Positions 24,385 to 35,228 of a DNA stretch of 64,000 nt are shown here, in pieces. The notes beneath the pieces were generated by a model. That model worked only from the letters and a program-made list of their open reading frames with translations. It did not search any database and was not told where the DNA came from. This DNA comes from Apodemus sylvaticus. Its lineage: Eukaryota; Chordata; Mammalia; Rodentia; Muridae. The stretch covers positions 35,431,842 to 35,495,841 of the forward strand of contig NC_067488.1 of the NCBI RefSeq assembly GCF_947179515.1, written 5' to 3'. Both the position numbers and the translations under genes were made by a program. The first letter of the stretch is position 1; each line of letters begins with the position of its first letter.

Positions 24385-25986
24385 AAGGGGGGTATGGATA
24401 TATGGCAGCAAATTATCATGTTCATTTAGCTCTCAAAGCTTCAGGTTAGTTGAGGCCAAGGTCCTTTAGGAATCTAGCATGCCCAGCTGCTGGTCCATTA
24501 TCCCCGGCCTCAATTGGGGCTGGTCCTGCTCTGGCTGGTTTCCTCCTCGTTGGGGACGAGTATGCTCTTTTCCGGCAGGTGGCAGAGGCAGGACAGAATA
24601 AGGAGGAAGTTCAAGGCTTCTGAAAGTCTACAGACACTCATCTCTGCCTCATTTTTGGTGCATAAACAAACCACATGGGGGAAACCAGAAGCCAAAAGAC
24701 GGGAAATACTGTTCCACTAGTAGGAGGCATTGCAAAGTCTCATGTAAAAATGCCTGCAGAGAAACAAGGGTGGAGGACTACTGTGAGAGACCGTGGTGTT
24801 CCCCTGGGAAGTTAATGTATCACCCTCTTCTAATCACAGGGGCACAGGGACAGGACCATCTCTGTTTTGAAGAAGCTCTTCAGACTTTTCTGAAAGATAT
24901 CTCTAATGTTAGCAATAGCAGGCCTGCCCTCCAATCCTCAGAGAAGGGTACTAAGTTTCCAAGGCCTTCAGACTTCTTGTGCCACTCCCAATTCCTTCTT
25001 CTGCCTACCCCTCTTAGCAGGTTCAGTAGAGAGGACAGGGTTTCTTTTCTGTCCTAAGATTCTATTAGCCAGGCTGGTGCTGTTCACAAGGTTAGTCACA
25101 GTAGGGCCAGGATCGTCCACAACTGGTTAGATATGCTAAGTCTTAAGACCCCATGCCCAATAGGACCAGGAATATGTGTTCTGAGAAGCAGTTTCAATAA
25201 TTCCTAAACCAGTTGCCTGCCAGCATGGAGGAGAGGATAGCAATATCAATTGTCATAGAAACAAAATACCTCATGAGACTGTTAGGTCAGAGAGCACCAA
25301 GGCTGAGACCTGCACCTACACAGTGGTTCAGGGAATGCACTGTCATTGTGATCACTCCCATCTTGCAGCTGAAGGGAGACAGACACACAGGAGTTAAGTC
25401 ACCCTAAAGAGGTGCCTGGGCCTAAAACGAGGCTCCGGGAGTCTTAGCCATTCCAGTATTGTCAGATATACAGGGAGAATTTTGGATGATATTGTACAGT
25501 TTTTTTAAACACTTGCTGATACCTAGACCAATATGTCGTATGCCTGTTATATTCTTTGAAGAATTATATATGCCTTACTAATTTTTGGATTAATGAGAGA
25601 GAGCTTAAAATCCAGTGTAGAAAACGCATAGGCGATCTGCATTGGCACACCCAACCAAAGCCTGGAAACGCACTGCAGAATCTGGCAGGATTCCAGGGAG
25701 CCTAAGTAGCTTCTTTTGGGGGTAAACAGAATCAAACAGCTTATTTATGGGATGGCTGCCTCACAGATGGTCTTCATTACTCTGAGAGGCACCCAGGGGG
25801 AAAGCAGGCATTTCAGGAAAGACATGTGATAAATTGGCAGCAGTAAGTCACTGAACTGCTTACGCCTGAACATGTGCTTGCTGTGTGTGTCCAAGGGCCA
25901 GGAATGTGCCCTGGCTTGGCCTCCCTGCAAAGGAGTGACAAGGAAAGGCCTTTGAAGGATTTAGGCCTTTCATCTGCTCAACTGCA

Positions 25987-25988
<2 letters not shown>

Positions 25989-26040
<52 letters not shown>
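25989..26040. repeat. (TC)n microsatellite
   Basis: TC run of about 50 bases, uninterrupted. Confidence 0.97.
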
Positions 26041-26043
<3 letters not shown>

Positions 26044-26114
26044 CAGAAGACAACTTTTTTTTCTGTTTTGGGTTTTTAAGACAGGGACAACTTTTTTGGA
26101 TGTCATCATCTAGT

Positions 26115-26342
26115 GCCTTCCAGTTTTTGATTGCGACAGAGTCTCTCATTGGTCCAGGGTTTTACTGAGGCTAGGATAGCTGGACAGTAGTTTCCAGGGA
26201 TCTGCTTATGTCTACCTTACATGTCACCGTCACTGGAATTACAAGTGTTTTTTCTGACTTATTAAATGGGCTTTATGGGAAGAACTCAGGTGCTTACATT
26301 TGTGAGGCAAGAGTTTACCAACTGAAATCTCTCCAGCCCAAG
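26115..26342 (-). repeat. B3/B4-like rodent SINE, antisense
   Basis: CAGAGTCTCTCATTGGTCCA, GATCTGCTTATGTCTACC, TGGAATTACAAGTG and a terminal ACTGAAATCTCTCCAGCCCA, the reverse of a tRNA-like SINE head. Subfamily not certain. Confidence 0.55.
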
Positions 26343-26362
26343 CTTTGGGTTTTCAATACAAT

Positions 26363-26363
<1 letters not shown>

Positions 26364-26402
<39 letters not shown>

Positions 26403-26752
26403 GGTATTAGATGTGCATATATGCTATATGTATGTTGCTGTATATGTGCTATGTGTACATATATATATGATGTGTGTGATATTATATATGTACTATTTGT
26501 GTGTTGTGTATGTCTGTATATATGAATGTGTATGTATGTGAGGTATGTGTATTTGTGTGTATGTATATATGTGATGTGAAATGATGTGTGTGTGGTGTGT
26601 GTGGTGTGGTGTAGTGTGGTGTGTCTGCTGTGTGTGTGTGCTATGTGTATATGTGTAGTATATGTGTGATGTAGTATGTGTAGTGTATGTGTGTGGTGTC
26701 TGTTTATATATATATGTGTGTGTTAAGTGTGTGTATGTGAGTGTGTGTACTA
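26364..26752. repeat. TG-rich low-complexity tract
   Basis: (TG)n followed by about 350 bases of TG/TA words such as TGTGATG and GTGTGGTGT, giving spurious open frames on both strands. Confidence 0.92.
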
Positions 26753-28338
26753 CACTGAGGATTTTTTTCCATGTTCCAACTATCTGGTCATTCACTTGTA
26801 TGTCCCATGGCAATCCTCAATAGAATGGATTTCTTTTGTTTCTCAGCTAGCTGATAATATCACAGTTGAGTAAAGCAGAGACCTGGACCTGGGTTACACA
26901 GGCTTAGATCTGATATGGAAAGTTAATGTGGGTAGGGTCCTAGTTGTAGGAAGCTGCAACTCAGTAGACTCCTTGTCCTTTAAACAGGGAGCACACCAAA
27001 GTCTGCTTTGCATTGTTATTTTCCTGATCCTTTGGACCACCTGCTAAAGCAAACAACCGAGGGAATGCAGGTCAAACTCGGCGTGTTCTACTGTTCATTA
27101 ATGCCAGACCTGTGGTTCAACTCTTCATTTGAACCCCAAGTTCTTGTCTTCCCAACATGCCCCTAGAGCCACTTTCTACTACTATGGTACCAGATATGAT
27201 TTCCTGAAAGCAGAAAATGCTTTCAAGTCATCTGTGGTTATTGTAGCAAATTGCTTGGCATCTCTGACACTTTGGAATTTCACTCCTCAGATGTCACTGA
27301 ATTCCTCACTTCTGGGCTTAGTCTGAATGCCAGTTCATAGCAAATTCTACTTCAAAGATGGCAAAGGAGAGATGTTAAAAGGCTACTGGAGACAGGAGCA
27401 GAGGGTTGAGGGAGGGGTGATGTGGCCAGCCAAGCTTAGTGGTGGTCCTCACGTGATATAACCACAACCTTGGGATGTATCCTCCACCACAAAACACTAC
27501 CTACAAGGCAAATCGGAGGCATCAAGCCAGGTTCTGAGTGCAAAAGTTGCCAAGTTTTCCATCACCAAGGCCAAGGTGCTTCCTAGCTAGCTGAGCTGAT
27601 AGGAGTGGGCATCACTAAATCAAAACAAGCCTGCTCTTTGTCACCTTCTTAGACTCAAGGGATTGTAGGACCCCTGTGCTCAGTCTCTGGAAACAAGCTG
27701 TTCTATTTAAGATCACTTACTCCATCTAGGGCTGCTTTCTGATGCCCACACCAAACAAATATACCTACCACTAACGGCACAGAACACAAAGAAATGGTTT
27801 TGTACAATCTGAGCCCACAGCAGGTATTTTTCCCCCTCAAAGTACCAGGGGTGAGTGCTGCGTAAGAGTGGTTGGAGAGAAAGATAAGTGTCTTCTTAAA
27901 CTTTGAGTCTGAGACTGAACAGGGGAAAAAATGAGGAATGTTTGCCACCAAGAGGAGAGGGTGCAAGAAATATAGTTTTATCCTGTGTGGTACCAGAGGA
28001 TGAGAACTTTCCAGAAAAGAGAGAAGCCTGGCTTTAGTGGGAGGGGAGAGCAGCAGTGGAATTGAGAGGATACGAGGCATTATCATGGTCAAAGTACTGA
28101 TAAATGTCAGTGAAAATGTCTTTATAAAGCCCATCATTACATATAATTAATATATGTCAATACAAGTTTTAAAGAATAGCTAATAACATTAGTAATAAGT
28201 TAAATAATAAAAGCTGCAAATGACTGGATGTGTGTCAAATGTTATGGATCCAAAAGGTAACACTGTAAAGTATTATTATTTAATTTCCAGCTCCAATTAG
28301 TTTTTACATTTAATGATTTTACATTTAATGATTATGTA

Positions 28339-28346
28339 GTGTGTGT

Positions 28347-28384
<38 letters not shown>
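28339..28384. repeat. (GT)n microsatellite
   Basis: GT run with one AT interruption. It abuts an antisense B3-like SINE. Confidence 0.95.
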
Positions 28385-28386
<2 letters not shown>

Positions 28387-28533
28387 CCTGAGCACACATG
28401 CCACCATGAGCATGTGAAGTCAGGACAACTTGACTAAGTCAATTCTCTTCTTCTAACATATGGGATCTGGGGATCAAATTCAGGACATCAACCTTGGTGG
28501 CGTGTGATCTTACTTACATCCTCTTGGCCCCAG
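28385..28533 (-). repeat. B3-like SINE, antisense
   Basis: CATGCCACCATGAGCATGTG, AAGTCAGGACAACTTGACTA, GGGGATCAAATTCAGGACAT and a terminal CCTCTTGGCCCC match a reversed B3-type SINE. Confidence 0.65.
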
Positions 28534-28919
28534 CGTCATTAGGATGTCAGAATCTCAGCAGTGTTTGATGTCAGGAAATCCCCACAATGGGACCACCTAA
28601 ACATCTTGTTGTTTTTGTCATTGTTCTTGTTGTTGTTGTCATTGATGTTGTTAACTGTTTTGGTTGTCTTCTAATGTCGTAGACTTGTGACCCTTCCCAT
28701 ATTAGTCTGTTTTGTTTCAAGCTAGATCCCTGAAGTCTGGACAGCTCTGGGTTTGCAAGCAAGTGTTGAATGGTATTCCATGAGGCCTTGAGAGATCCTG
28801 TAGAGAAAGCAGAGTTCTCAAGCCAGGAGGATCTTAAGGGGGATTATGGGACAATTGTAGAGGTTGGTGACCAGTGAGAACAAGCCCAAACAGGCTCACC
28901 AAATGGCAATCTTCTGCAG

Positions 28920-28985
28920 GTCTGGCACTCTTGGAGGGAACTCAAGACAGCTTTCCCAGCTTCCAGCAGGTCTACCTCTGGAAAG
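28920..28985 (+). CDS. Tg: Tg exon 28: type-3b repeat 1, small exon
   Basis: A 66-nt exon, phase 1 to phase 1, acceptor CTTCTGCAG and donor GTGAGC. It reads GLALLEGTQDSFPSFQQVYL followed by WK and a split Asp. Human TG has nearly the same peptide between the type-3b core and the SDMGSRPE stretch. It has the same length and phase as exon 35, its counterpart after type-3b repeat 2, although the peptides have diverged. Confidence 0.94.
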
Positions 28986-29410
28986 GTGAGCTCCAAGGTG
29001 GGGGAAGCAGGGGTGACAGAGAGTGACTTCCTGACTTTAGCCCCAGTTTCCATCTGCAAGGCACTCTGCTCCCCATGGAGGTAGGAATGGGAAACAGACT
29101 TATATTCTGTGGGCATGCTTTCTATGCAGCAGAAGGCTCCCACTGCTCATGGGAGACACAGTCGAAAGGAATGCCATGTGAAGACCAACATTTAGGAGCA
29201 TTTTTTAAAGGCTAAGTGTTAATAGTTACATGTGTATCATGGGCATTCTAGTTCTAGCCCTAAGAGACTGCCCAGTGTTTGGTACAGGGCTATGCCTGCT
29301 CATCTGGGTGGCTAGGTCTATCCCTGCCTTGTCTTTAGTTCCTGGTTGTGGGACATGAATGTTATTATTTGTCTGCTTTAATATTACCAGTGATCTTATC
29401 TTCTTCCTAG
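28986..29410 (+). other. Tg: Intron 28 (425 bp)
   Basis: The shortest intron in the window. No repeat or exon seen. It ends with the acceptor TTCTTCCTAG. Confidence 0.92.
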
Positions 29411-29491
29411 ATTCTGACATGGGGTCTCGGCCTGACACTATGGGATGTGAAAGGGGAACTGTGCCAAGGTCAGACTCTCCAGGAGGCGCAG
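29411..29491 (+). CDS. Tg: Tg exon 29: linker after type-3b repeat 1
   Basis: An 81-nt exon, phase 1 to phase 1, donor GCAG|GTATTG. It reads DSDMGSRPDTMGCERGTV and then PRSDSPGGA. The SDMGSRP motif is shared with human TG. It has no counterpart after type-3b repeat 2, where exon 35 joins directly to exon 36. It is therefore either a linker gained in the first unit or one lost from the second. Confidence 0.94.
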
Positions 29492-30079
29492 GTATTGACT
29501 TGGAAGAGTTTATATAGCTGAGTCCAGGCCTCAGGGACAAGATGGTGGTACCCAAGGTCTAATCAGTGGATGGGTCTCTTATTATCACTCCATTCTGAAA
29601 CCTTGGAACCTCACAATGCATCCAATTATACCTTGAGTCTAATTATCCACTCATAAACACTCCTGCAGTGGGCAGTCAAAACAGAATGTAATGTGACTTC
29701 ACTGCCAATTGTCACTGTTACTGAAACAGAAACAAACACAGTAACTATAGCAGGAGAAATCGGGTACTTAAAGAGCAGAACTTAACTGAGCATGTCCAGA
29801 ATTCCACTCATGTCAACTCTATAGGGCCTAGAAAAGTGTTACTATGTTTCACAAAACATCAGCTATGCCAAAATGAGCAGTCTGTATGGAGTCATGGAAG
29901 GCAAAGGAGGAGTTAATCAGGACAGGAATGGGGTTGAGCATGGGGTGTGAGAACACCTCACCATCAGAACCTCAAGATGTTTTTTACTATAGGTGGCATT
30001 AAGAACCAGGGAGAATCGGAGAAAGAGAAAGGCAGAGAGGGATGGAACGGAAGTGTGATGACAGAAGAGGAGTACCTTA

Positions 30080-30175
30080 GCCCTCTCAGTGTTGTTGTAA
30101 CAAAATCACAGGCCAGCTCATTTAAAAGAAATAAGTATATTTGACTCTTAACTGTGAAGACCGGCAAATCCAGGA
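30080..30175 (-). repeat. MLT1-like LTR, antisense, left half (interrupted)
   Basis: CTCAGTGTTGTTGTAACAAA, CACAGGCCAGCTCATTTAAA and TATATTTGACTCTTAACTGT resemble the reversed 3' end of an MLT1-type LTR. The sequence breaks off where L1 begins and appears to resume near 30890. Confidence 0.5.
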
Positions 30176-30860
30176 TTGAAACTGCTGGTGGGATTGTAAG
30201 CTGGTACAACCACTCAGAAAATTAGTCTGGCGGTTCCTCAAAAAACTGGACATGACACTTCCGAAGGACCCTCTTATACCACTCCTGGGCATATACCCAG
30301 AGGATTCCCCAGCATGCAATAAGGACACATGCTTCATTATGTTCATAGCAGCATTATTTATAATACCCACAAGCTGGAAAGAACCCATATGTCCCTCAAG
30401 GAGGAATGGATACAGAAAATGTGGTATATTTACACAATGGAGTACTATTCAGCAATTAAAAACAATGAATTCACAAAATTTTTAGGCAAATGCTTGGAAC
30501 TGGAAAATATCATCCTAAGTGAGGTAACCCAATCACAAAAGAATACACATGGAATGCAGTCACTGATAAGTGGATATTAATTAGCCCAGTAGTTCTGAAT
30601 ACTCAAGACAATTAACATATCAAATGATTCCCAAGAAGAAGGAAGGAGAGGGCCCTGGTCCTGGAAAGGCTTAATGCAGCATTGTAGGGGAGTACCAGGA
30701 CAGAGAAATGGGAGGGAGGTGATGGGGAATGGGCAGAGGCAAGAGGGCTTATGGGACTTATGGGGAATGGGGAACCAGGAAAGGGGAAAACATTTGGAAT
30801 GTAAACAAAGTATATAGAAAATAAAAAAGTAAATAAAAAATAAAAAATAAATCATCCACA
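30176..30860 (+). mobile_element. L1 3'-end fragment, sense orientation
   Basis: Covers the C-terminal end of L1 ORF2 and the 3' UTR: CCTGGGCATATACCCAGAGG, ACAATGGAGTACTATTCAGC, GATAAGTGGATATTAAT, then GGGGCTTATGGG-like 3' UTR words and an A-rich tail from about 30815. ORF2 is disrupted. No clear target-site duplication was found. It lies inside an older MLT1-like repeat. Confidence 0.92.
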
Positions 30861-30868
30861 CTATAGAA

Positions 30869-30888
30869 AAAGAAAGAAAGAAAGAAAG
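30869..30888. repeat. (AAAG)n short tract after the L1 tail
   Basis: Four to five AAAG units next to the A-rich L1 tail. Confidence 0.85.
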
Positions 30889-31110
30889 CCTGCCTGTAGT
30901 GAGGGCCTTCTACTGTGCAATAACATGGTGGAAGTCATCAGAAGGGTTCAAGAGAGTAAGTGGGAAGCCAGATTGCTTTTATCACCCTCTCTGCCATACA
31001 ACAACCTGCCCACCATGTATTAGCCTCTGAACCTGGATTCCCACATGACTTAGCTAACAGGCTGGCTGAGAGTTTCAAACAGAGGAATCTGCTGATAAGG
31101 CACTTTTGTT
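30889..31110 (-). repeat. MLT1-like LTR, antisense, right half
   Basis: TGAGGGCCTTCTACTGTGCA, ATAACATGGTGGAAGTCATC and later words continue the reversed MLT1-like order broken by the L1 at 30176-30860. Confidence 0.45.
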
Positions 31111-31410
31111 GGCAGAGACATGTTATCTGAGGCCACCCAGAGAGAGGCTAAAATCTTAGAGGGATCCCCTGACTAGAAAGTAGAAGCAGAGAGCTCAGCT
31201 TTCATCTAAACTGAAAATCTGGGTTTATGACTGTATGGTTTGTAAGACATTCTGAACCCCATTGCATGACCAGATCAATACCCTGTCATTTCTAGCCCCA
31301 CTCTGGCCTTGGGTCATGTAACAATGCTTTTGTCTCTGTCTCTGGTCTGTTCCCATGTCTATTTCTCTCTGTTCCATGCTTGCTAGGTAGATGTAGAGCT
31401 CACCCTCTCA

Positions 31411-31420
31411 TTTTTTATTT

Positions 31421-31455
<35 letters not shown>

Positions 31456-31459
31456 TTTT
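31411..31459. repeat. (TTTA)n microsatellite at the exon 30 acceptor
   Basis: TTTA/ATTT units of about 49 bases end directly in TTTTGCAG, so the repeat itself supplies the T-rich stretch in front of the splice acceptor. Confidence 0.96.
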
Positions 31460-31463
31460 GCAG

Positions 31464-31601
31464 ATGTGGCAGCAGAACTTTTCTCCCCTGTGGATATTAC
31501 CCAGGTCATTGTCAACACAAGCCACTCATTGCCCAGCCAGAAGTATCGGCTCTTCACACACCTGTTTTCAGCAGAGCAGGCAAACCTATGGTGCCTTTCT
31601 C
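31464..31601 (+). CDS. Tg: Tg exon 30: start of type-3a repeat 2
   Basis: A 138-nt exon, phase 1 to phase 1, donor TCTC|GTGAGT. It reads DVAAELFSPVDITQVIVNTS, then LPSQKYRLFTHLFSAEQ and NLWCLS with a split Arg. It includes the NTS sequon. Human exon 30 is also 138 nt and is skipped in frame in a known goitre splice mutation, which supports the numbering. The WCLS|RC intron position equals those of exons 23/24 and 36/37 in the other type-3a repeats. Confidence 0.96.
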
Positions 31602-31808
31602 GTGAGTATCCTCAACCTGCAGCTTTCTTCAGACTGTTTTTCAACAACACCTGAGAAGTAGGGAAGTTTAACTCTGTGAAGAATTGAGTTGGGATTTTGA
31701 TGGGTATAACTTAAGGGTCACTACATTCTCAGCATAAAAGTGGGGCTTGCTCCCAGATTTCAGAAAGGTCACACTGAAGGTCATTTCTGCTCAGCAACCA
31801 GAACCTAT

Positions 31809-31859
31809 CTTCCATCCATCTATCCATCTATCCATCCATCCATGCATCTATCCATCCAA
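31809..31859. repeat. (ATCC)n imperfect microsatellite
   Basis: About 50 bases of ATCC/ATCT units, 48 bp before the L1 insertion. Confidence 0.93.
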
Positions 31860-31906
31860 TGTAGAATATGCATTATGTCCTAGGACTTACGTTTGACTGT
31901 GTGGGT

Positions 31907-31920
31907 AAGAAGCAAACCAG
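31907..31920. repeat. Probable L1 target-site duplication, left (14 bp, 2 mismatches)
   Basis: AAGAAGCAAACCAG compared with AAGAACCAAATCAG at 34186-34199. The match is imperfect and A-rich, so chance cannot be excluded. Confidence 0.55.
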
Positions 31921-32208
31921 ATGGTGTCCTTTGCCTTACAGAAACTTTGTAATTTTATGAGGTCCCATTTGTCAATTCTTGATCTTAGAGCATACGCTAT
32001 CGGTAATCTGTTCAGAAACTTTCCCCCTGTACCGATGTCCTCAAGGATCTTCCCCAGTTTCTTTTCTATTAGCTTCAGAGTGTCTGGCTTTATGTGGAGG
32101 TCCTTGATCCATTTGGAGTTAAGCTTAGTACAAGGAGATAAGAATGGATCCATTTGCATTCTTCTACATGCTGACCTCCAGTTGAACCAGCACCATTTGT
32201 TGAAAAGG

Positions 32209-32970
32209 CTATCTTTTTTCCCATTGGATGTTTTCGGCCCCTTTGTCGAGGATCAAGTAGCCATAGGTGTGTGGGTTCATTTCTGGATCTTCAATCCTGT
32301 TCCATTGATGCACCTGCCTGTCACTGTACCAATACCATGCAGTTTTTAACACTATTGCTCTGTAGTATTGCTTGAGGTCAGGGATACTGATTCCCCCAGA
32401 ATTTCTTTTGTTGTTGAGAATAGTATTAGCTATTCTGGGTTTTTTCTTATTCCAGATGAATTTGAGAATTGCTCTTTCTAACTCTGTGAAGAATTGAGTT
32501 GGGATTTTGATGGGCATTGCATTGAATCTGTATATTGCTTTTGGCAAAATGGCCATTTTAACTATATTAATCCTGCCAATACTTGAGCATGGGAGGTTTT
32601 TCCATTTTTTGAGATCTTCTTCCATTTCCTTCTTCAAAGTCTTGAAGTTCTTGTCATACAGATCTTTCACATATTTGGTAAGAGTCACCTCAAGGTACTT
32701 TATACTGTTTGTGGCTATTGTGAAGGGTGTCATTTCCCTAATTTCTTTCTCACTCTGCTTATCCTTTGAGTATAGGAAGGCTACTGATTTGCTTGAGTTG
32801 ATTTTATAACCTGCCACTTTGCTGAAGTTGTTTATCAGCTGTAGGAGTTCTCTAGTGGAGTTTTTTGGGTCACTTAGGTAGACTATCATATCATCTGCAA
32901 ATAATGATAGTTTGACTTCTTCCTTTCCAATTTGTATCCCTTTGACCTCCTTATGTTGTCTAATTGCCCA
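32209..32970 (-). pseudogene. Inverted L1 ORF2 fragment (reverse transcriptase)
   Basis: Minus-strand open frame of about 250 codons: GIQIGKEEVKLSLFADDMIV at its start, then FSKVAGYKINSSKSVAF, IPTQFFTELERAI and PDLKQYYRAIVL. It breaks near 32209. The part to 31921 continues ORF2 (DLHIKPDTLKLIEKKLGK) in another frame. It is a retrotransposon relic, not a host gene. Confidence 0.92.
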
Positions 32971-33758
32971 GGCAACCAACAAATTGGGAAAAGATCTTCA
33001 CCAACCCTACATCAGCTAGAGGGCTAATATCTAATATATATATAAAGAACTCAAGAAGTTAGACTCCAGAAAACCAAATAACCCTATTAAAAAATGGGGT
33101 ACAGAGTTAAACAAAGAATTTTCACCTGAAGAACTTCGGATGGCTGAGAAGCATCTTAAAAGATGTTCAACTTCATTAGTCATTAGGGAAATGCAAATCA
33201 AAACAACCCTGAGATTTCACCTTATACCAGTCAGAATGGCTAAGATTAAAAATTCAGGAGACAGCTAGTGTTGGCAAGGATGTGGAGAAAGAGGAACACT
33301 CCTCCACTGCTGGTGGGGTTGCAAATTGGTACAACCACTCTGGAAATCAGTCTGGCGGTTCCTCAGAAAACTAGGCACCTCACTTCCGGAAAATCCTACT
33401 ATACCACTCCTGGGCATATACCCAGAGGATTCCCCAGCACGTAATAAGGATACATGCTCCACTATGTTCATAGCAACCCTATTTATAATTGCCAGAAGCT
33501 GAAAAAAACCCAGGTATCTCTCAACAGAAGAGTGGATGCAAAAAATGTGGTATATCTACACAATGGAGTACTATTCAGCCATTAGAAACAATGAATTCAT
33601 GAAATTCTTAGGCAAATGGATGGAGCTGGACAACATCATACTAAGTGAGGTAACCCAGACTCAAAAGTTGAATCATGGTATGCACTCACTAATAAGTGGA
33701 TATTAACGTAGAAAACTGGAATACCCAAAACATAATCCACACATCAAATGAGGTACAA

Positions 33759-34165
33759 GAAGAACGGAGGAGTGGCCCCTGGTTCTGTAAAGACTCAGTG
33801 AAGCAGTATTCGGCAAAACCAGAACGGGGAAGTGGGAAGGGGTGGGTGCGAGAACAGGGGGAGGGAAGGGGGCTTATGGGACTTTTGGGGAATGGGGGGC
33901 TAGAAAAGGGGAAATCATTTGAAATGTAAATAAGAAATATATCGAATTATAAAAAAAAAAAAAGAAGAAGAAGAAGAACGGAGGAGTGTCCCCTGGTTCT
34001 GGAAAGATTCGGTGTAGCAGTATAGGGAAAAACCAGAACAGGGAAGTGGGAAGGGGTGGATGGGAGAACAGGGTGAGGGAAGGGGGCTTATGTGACTTTC
34101 AGGGAGTGGGGGGTGCTGAAAAGGGGAAATTATTTGAAATGTAAATAAAAAATATATTGAATAAA
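33759..34165 (+). repeat. Tandem duplicated L1 3' UTR (about 190 bp each)
   Basis: Copy 1 is about 33759-33948 and copy 2 about 33971-34165. Both begin AGAACGGAGGAGTG and CCCCTGGTTCTG, and both end in a GAAATGTAAATAA-type sequence before an A-run. They differ at roughly one site in ten, so they are not identical. Confidence 0.93.
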
Positions 34166-34185
34166 AAAAAATGAAAAAAAAAAAA

Positions 34186-34199
34186 AAGAACCAAATCAG
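34186..34199. repeat. Probable L1 target-site duplication, right
   Basis: AAGAACCAAATCAG directly after the second poly-A tract. Partner of 31907-31920 with 2 mismatches. Confidence 0.55.
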
Positions 34200-34439
34200 A
34201 ATCAGCCATGCCTTTACTGTAAAGGAGCTCATAGGTATCTTTGGCCAGACTGACAAAGGTAGGGAACAGAGTGCTCATATACAAATCCCTGGTCTCTGGC
34301 CTGCTGACTGTTAGTGCCTCTGAGAAGCCATAAATGGAGACATGGAGCTTGTCTCCTGTGTTGCTGAGTTTGTGTCTGACCTCTCATCTCACTTTGGCTC
34401 TGCCTATACTCAAGCAACAATGTCATCTGTTTCCCCACT

Positions 34440-34850
34440 TCCTAGATTCCAAGTGTTTTTGTTTAGGCTTTCATGACTATCATGGGTAGACTAGCATTTT
34501 TGCCAAGTTGACACAAACTAGAGTCAGCTAGCTTAAGAAAATTCCTATGTCAGATGAGACATTTTCCTAATTCATGATTGACCTGAAAGAACCTGTCACA
34601 CTGTGGGCAATGCCACTCCTGGGCTGGTGGTCCTGGGTTGTATAAGAAGACACTCAAAATTGGGTATGAAGAGTAAGCCAGTAAGCAGCATTCATTCATA
34701 GCCTATGCGTCAGCTCGTTCCTGTAGGTTCCTGCCTTGAGTCCTTTCACGATAGACAGCAAGCAGTAAAGTGGAATAAAGCTTTTCCTTGCCCGGTCACT
34801 TATAGTTATGGTGTTTATCCCAGTGTTAGAAAAGTAAACCAATGCAGTAG
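34440..34850. mobile_element. Probable URR1-type hAT-Charlie DNA transposon relic
   Basis: Words typical of this rodent non-autonomous DNA transposon are seen: GATGAGACATTTTCCTAATT, GCAATGCCACTCCTGGGCTG, AGTAAGCCAGTAAGCAGCAT, ATGCGTCAGCTCGTTCCTGT, GGAATAAAGCTTTTCCTTGC and ATGGTGTTTATCCCAGTGTT. Family from memory. Ends approximate. Confidence 0.55.
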
Positions 34851-34935
34851 GCCTCTGCCTTGAAAGAGTCCCCAGCTGATTCTACCTACCCAAGAGCTTT
34901 CATGGACTAAACACCAACTGTCCTCTTGCCTTTAG

Positions 34936-35112
34936 GGTGTGCCCAGGAGCCCGTTTTCTGTCAACTTGCAGACATAACAGAAAGCTCACCTTTGTATTTC
35001 ACCTGCTTCCTGTACCCAGAAGCTCAGGTCTGTGACAATGTTATGGAATCTACTGCTAAGAACTGCAGTCAGATTCTTCCTCACCATCCAACATCCCTGT
35101 TCCGGCGGAAAG
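34936..35112 (+). CDS. Tg: Tg exon 31: core of type-3a repeat 2
   Basis: A 177-nt exon, phase 1 to phase 1, acceptor TGCCTTTAG and donor GTAAGA. It reads CAQEPVFCQLADITESSPLY, then FTCFLYPEAQVCDNVM, KNCSQILPHH and LFRRK. It has cysteine spacing like exons 24 and 37 and an NCS sequon. The LFRRK end marks the boundary to type-3b repeat 2. Confidence 0.96.
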
Positions 35113-35228
35113 GTAAGAAATCTGGTGTTTATAATCTGGGAGGTTGATGGGCCATCAGCCATCACTGTGTGATGGTACAATTGGTCAGAAATGGTACAAT
35201 TCACTTCTTTTCAATTTAAAATTAATAC

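Larger units (their letters stand above)
29492..31463 (+). other. Tg: Intron 29
   Basis: No exon recognised. It contains an MLT1-like LTR split by an L1 3' end. Its last about 50 bases are a (TTTA)n microsatellite running into the exon 30 acceptor. Confidence 0.88.
31921..34185 (+). mobile_element. Twin-primed L1 insertion with inverted 5' part and tandem 3' UTR
   Basis: The segment 31921-32970 is L1 ORF2 (reverse transcriptase) on the minus strand, with SLFADDMIVYL encoded around 32891. From 32971 the same element continues on the plus strand through the end of ORF2 (stop at 33703-33705) and the 3' UTR. Compared with the intron 25 L1, the inverted part starts at the equivalent of 15193 and the sense part at the equivalent of 15177. 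The two are thus adjacent L1 segments with only about 15 bases missing. This is the known twin-priming signature. After a first A-run (33949-33963) and GAA repeats, a second 3' UTR copy follows. Confidence 0.93.
31602..34935 (+). other. Tg: Intron 30
   Basis: Largely made of transposons: a short (ATCC)n tract, a twin-primed L1 (31921-34185) and a probable URR1-type DNA transposon (about 34440-34850). It ends with the acceptor TCTTGCCTTTAG. Confidence 0.9.
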
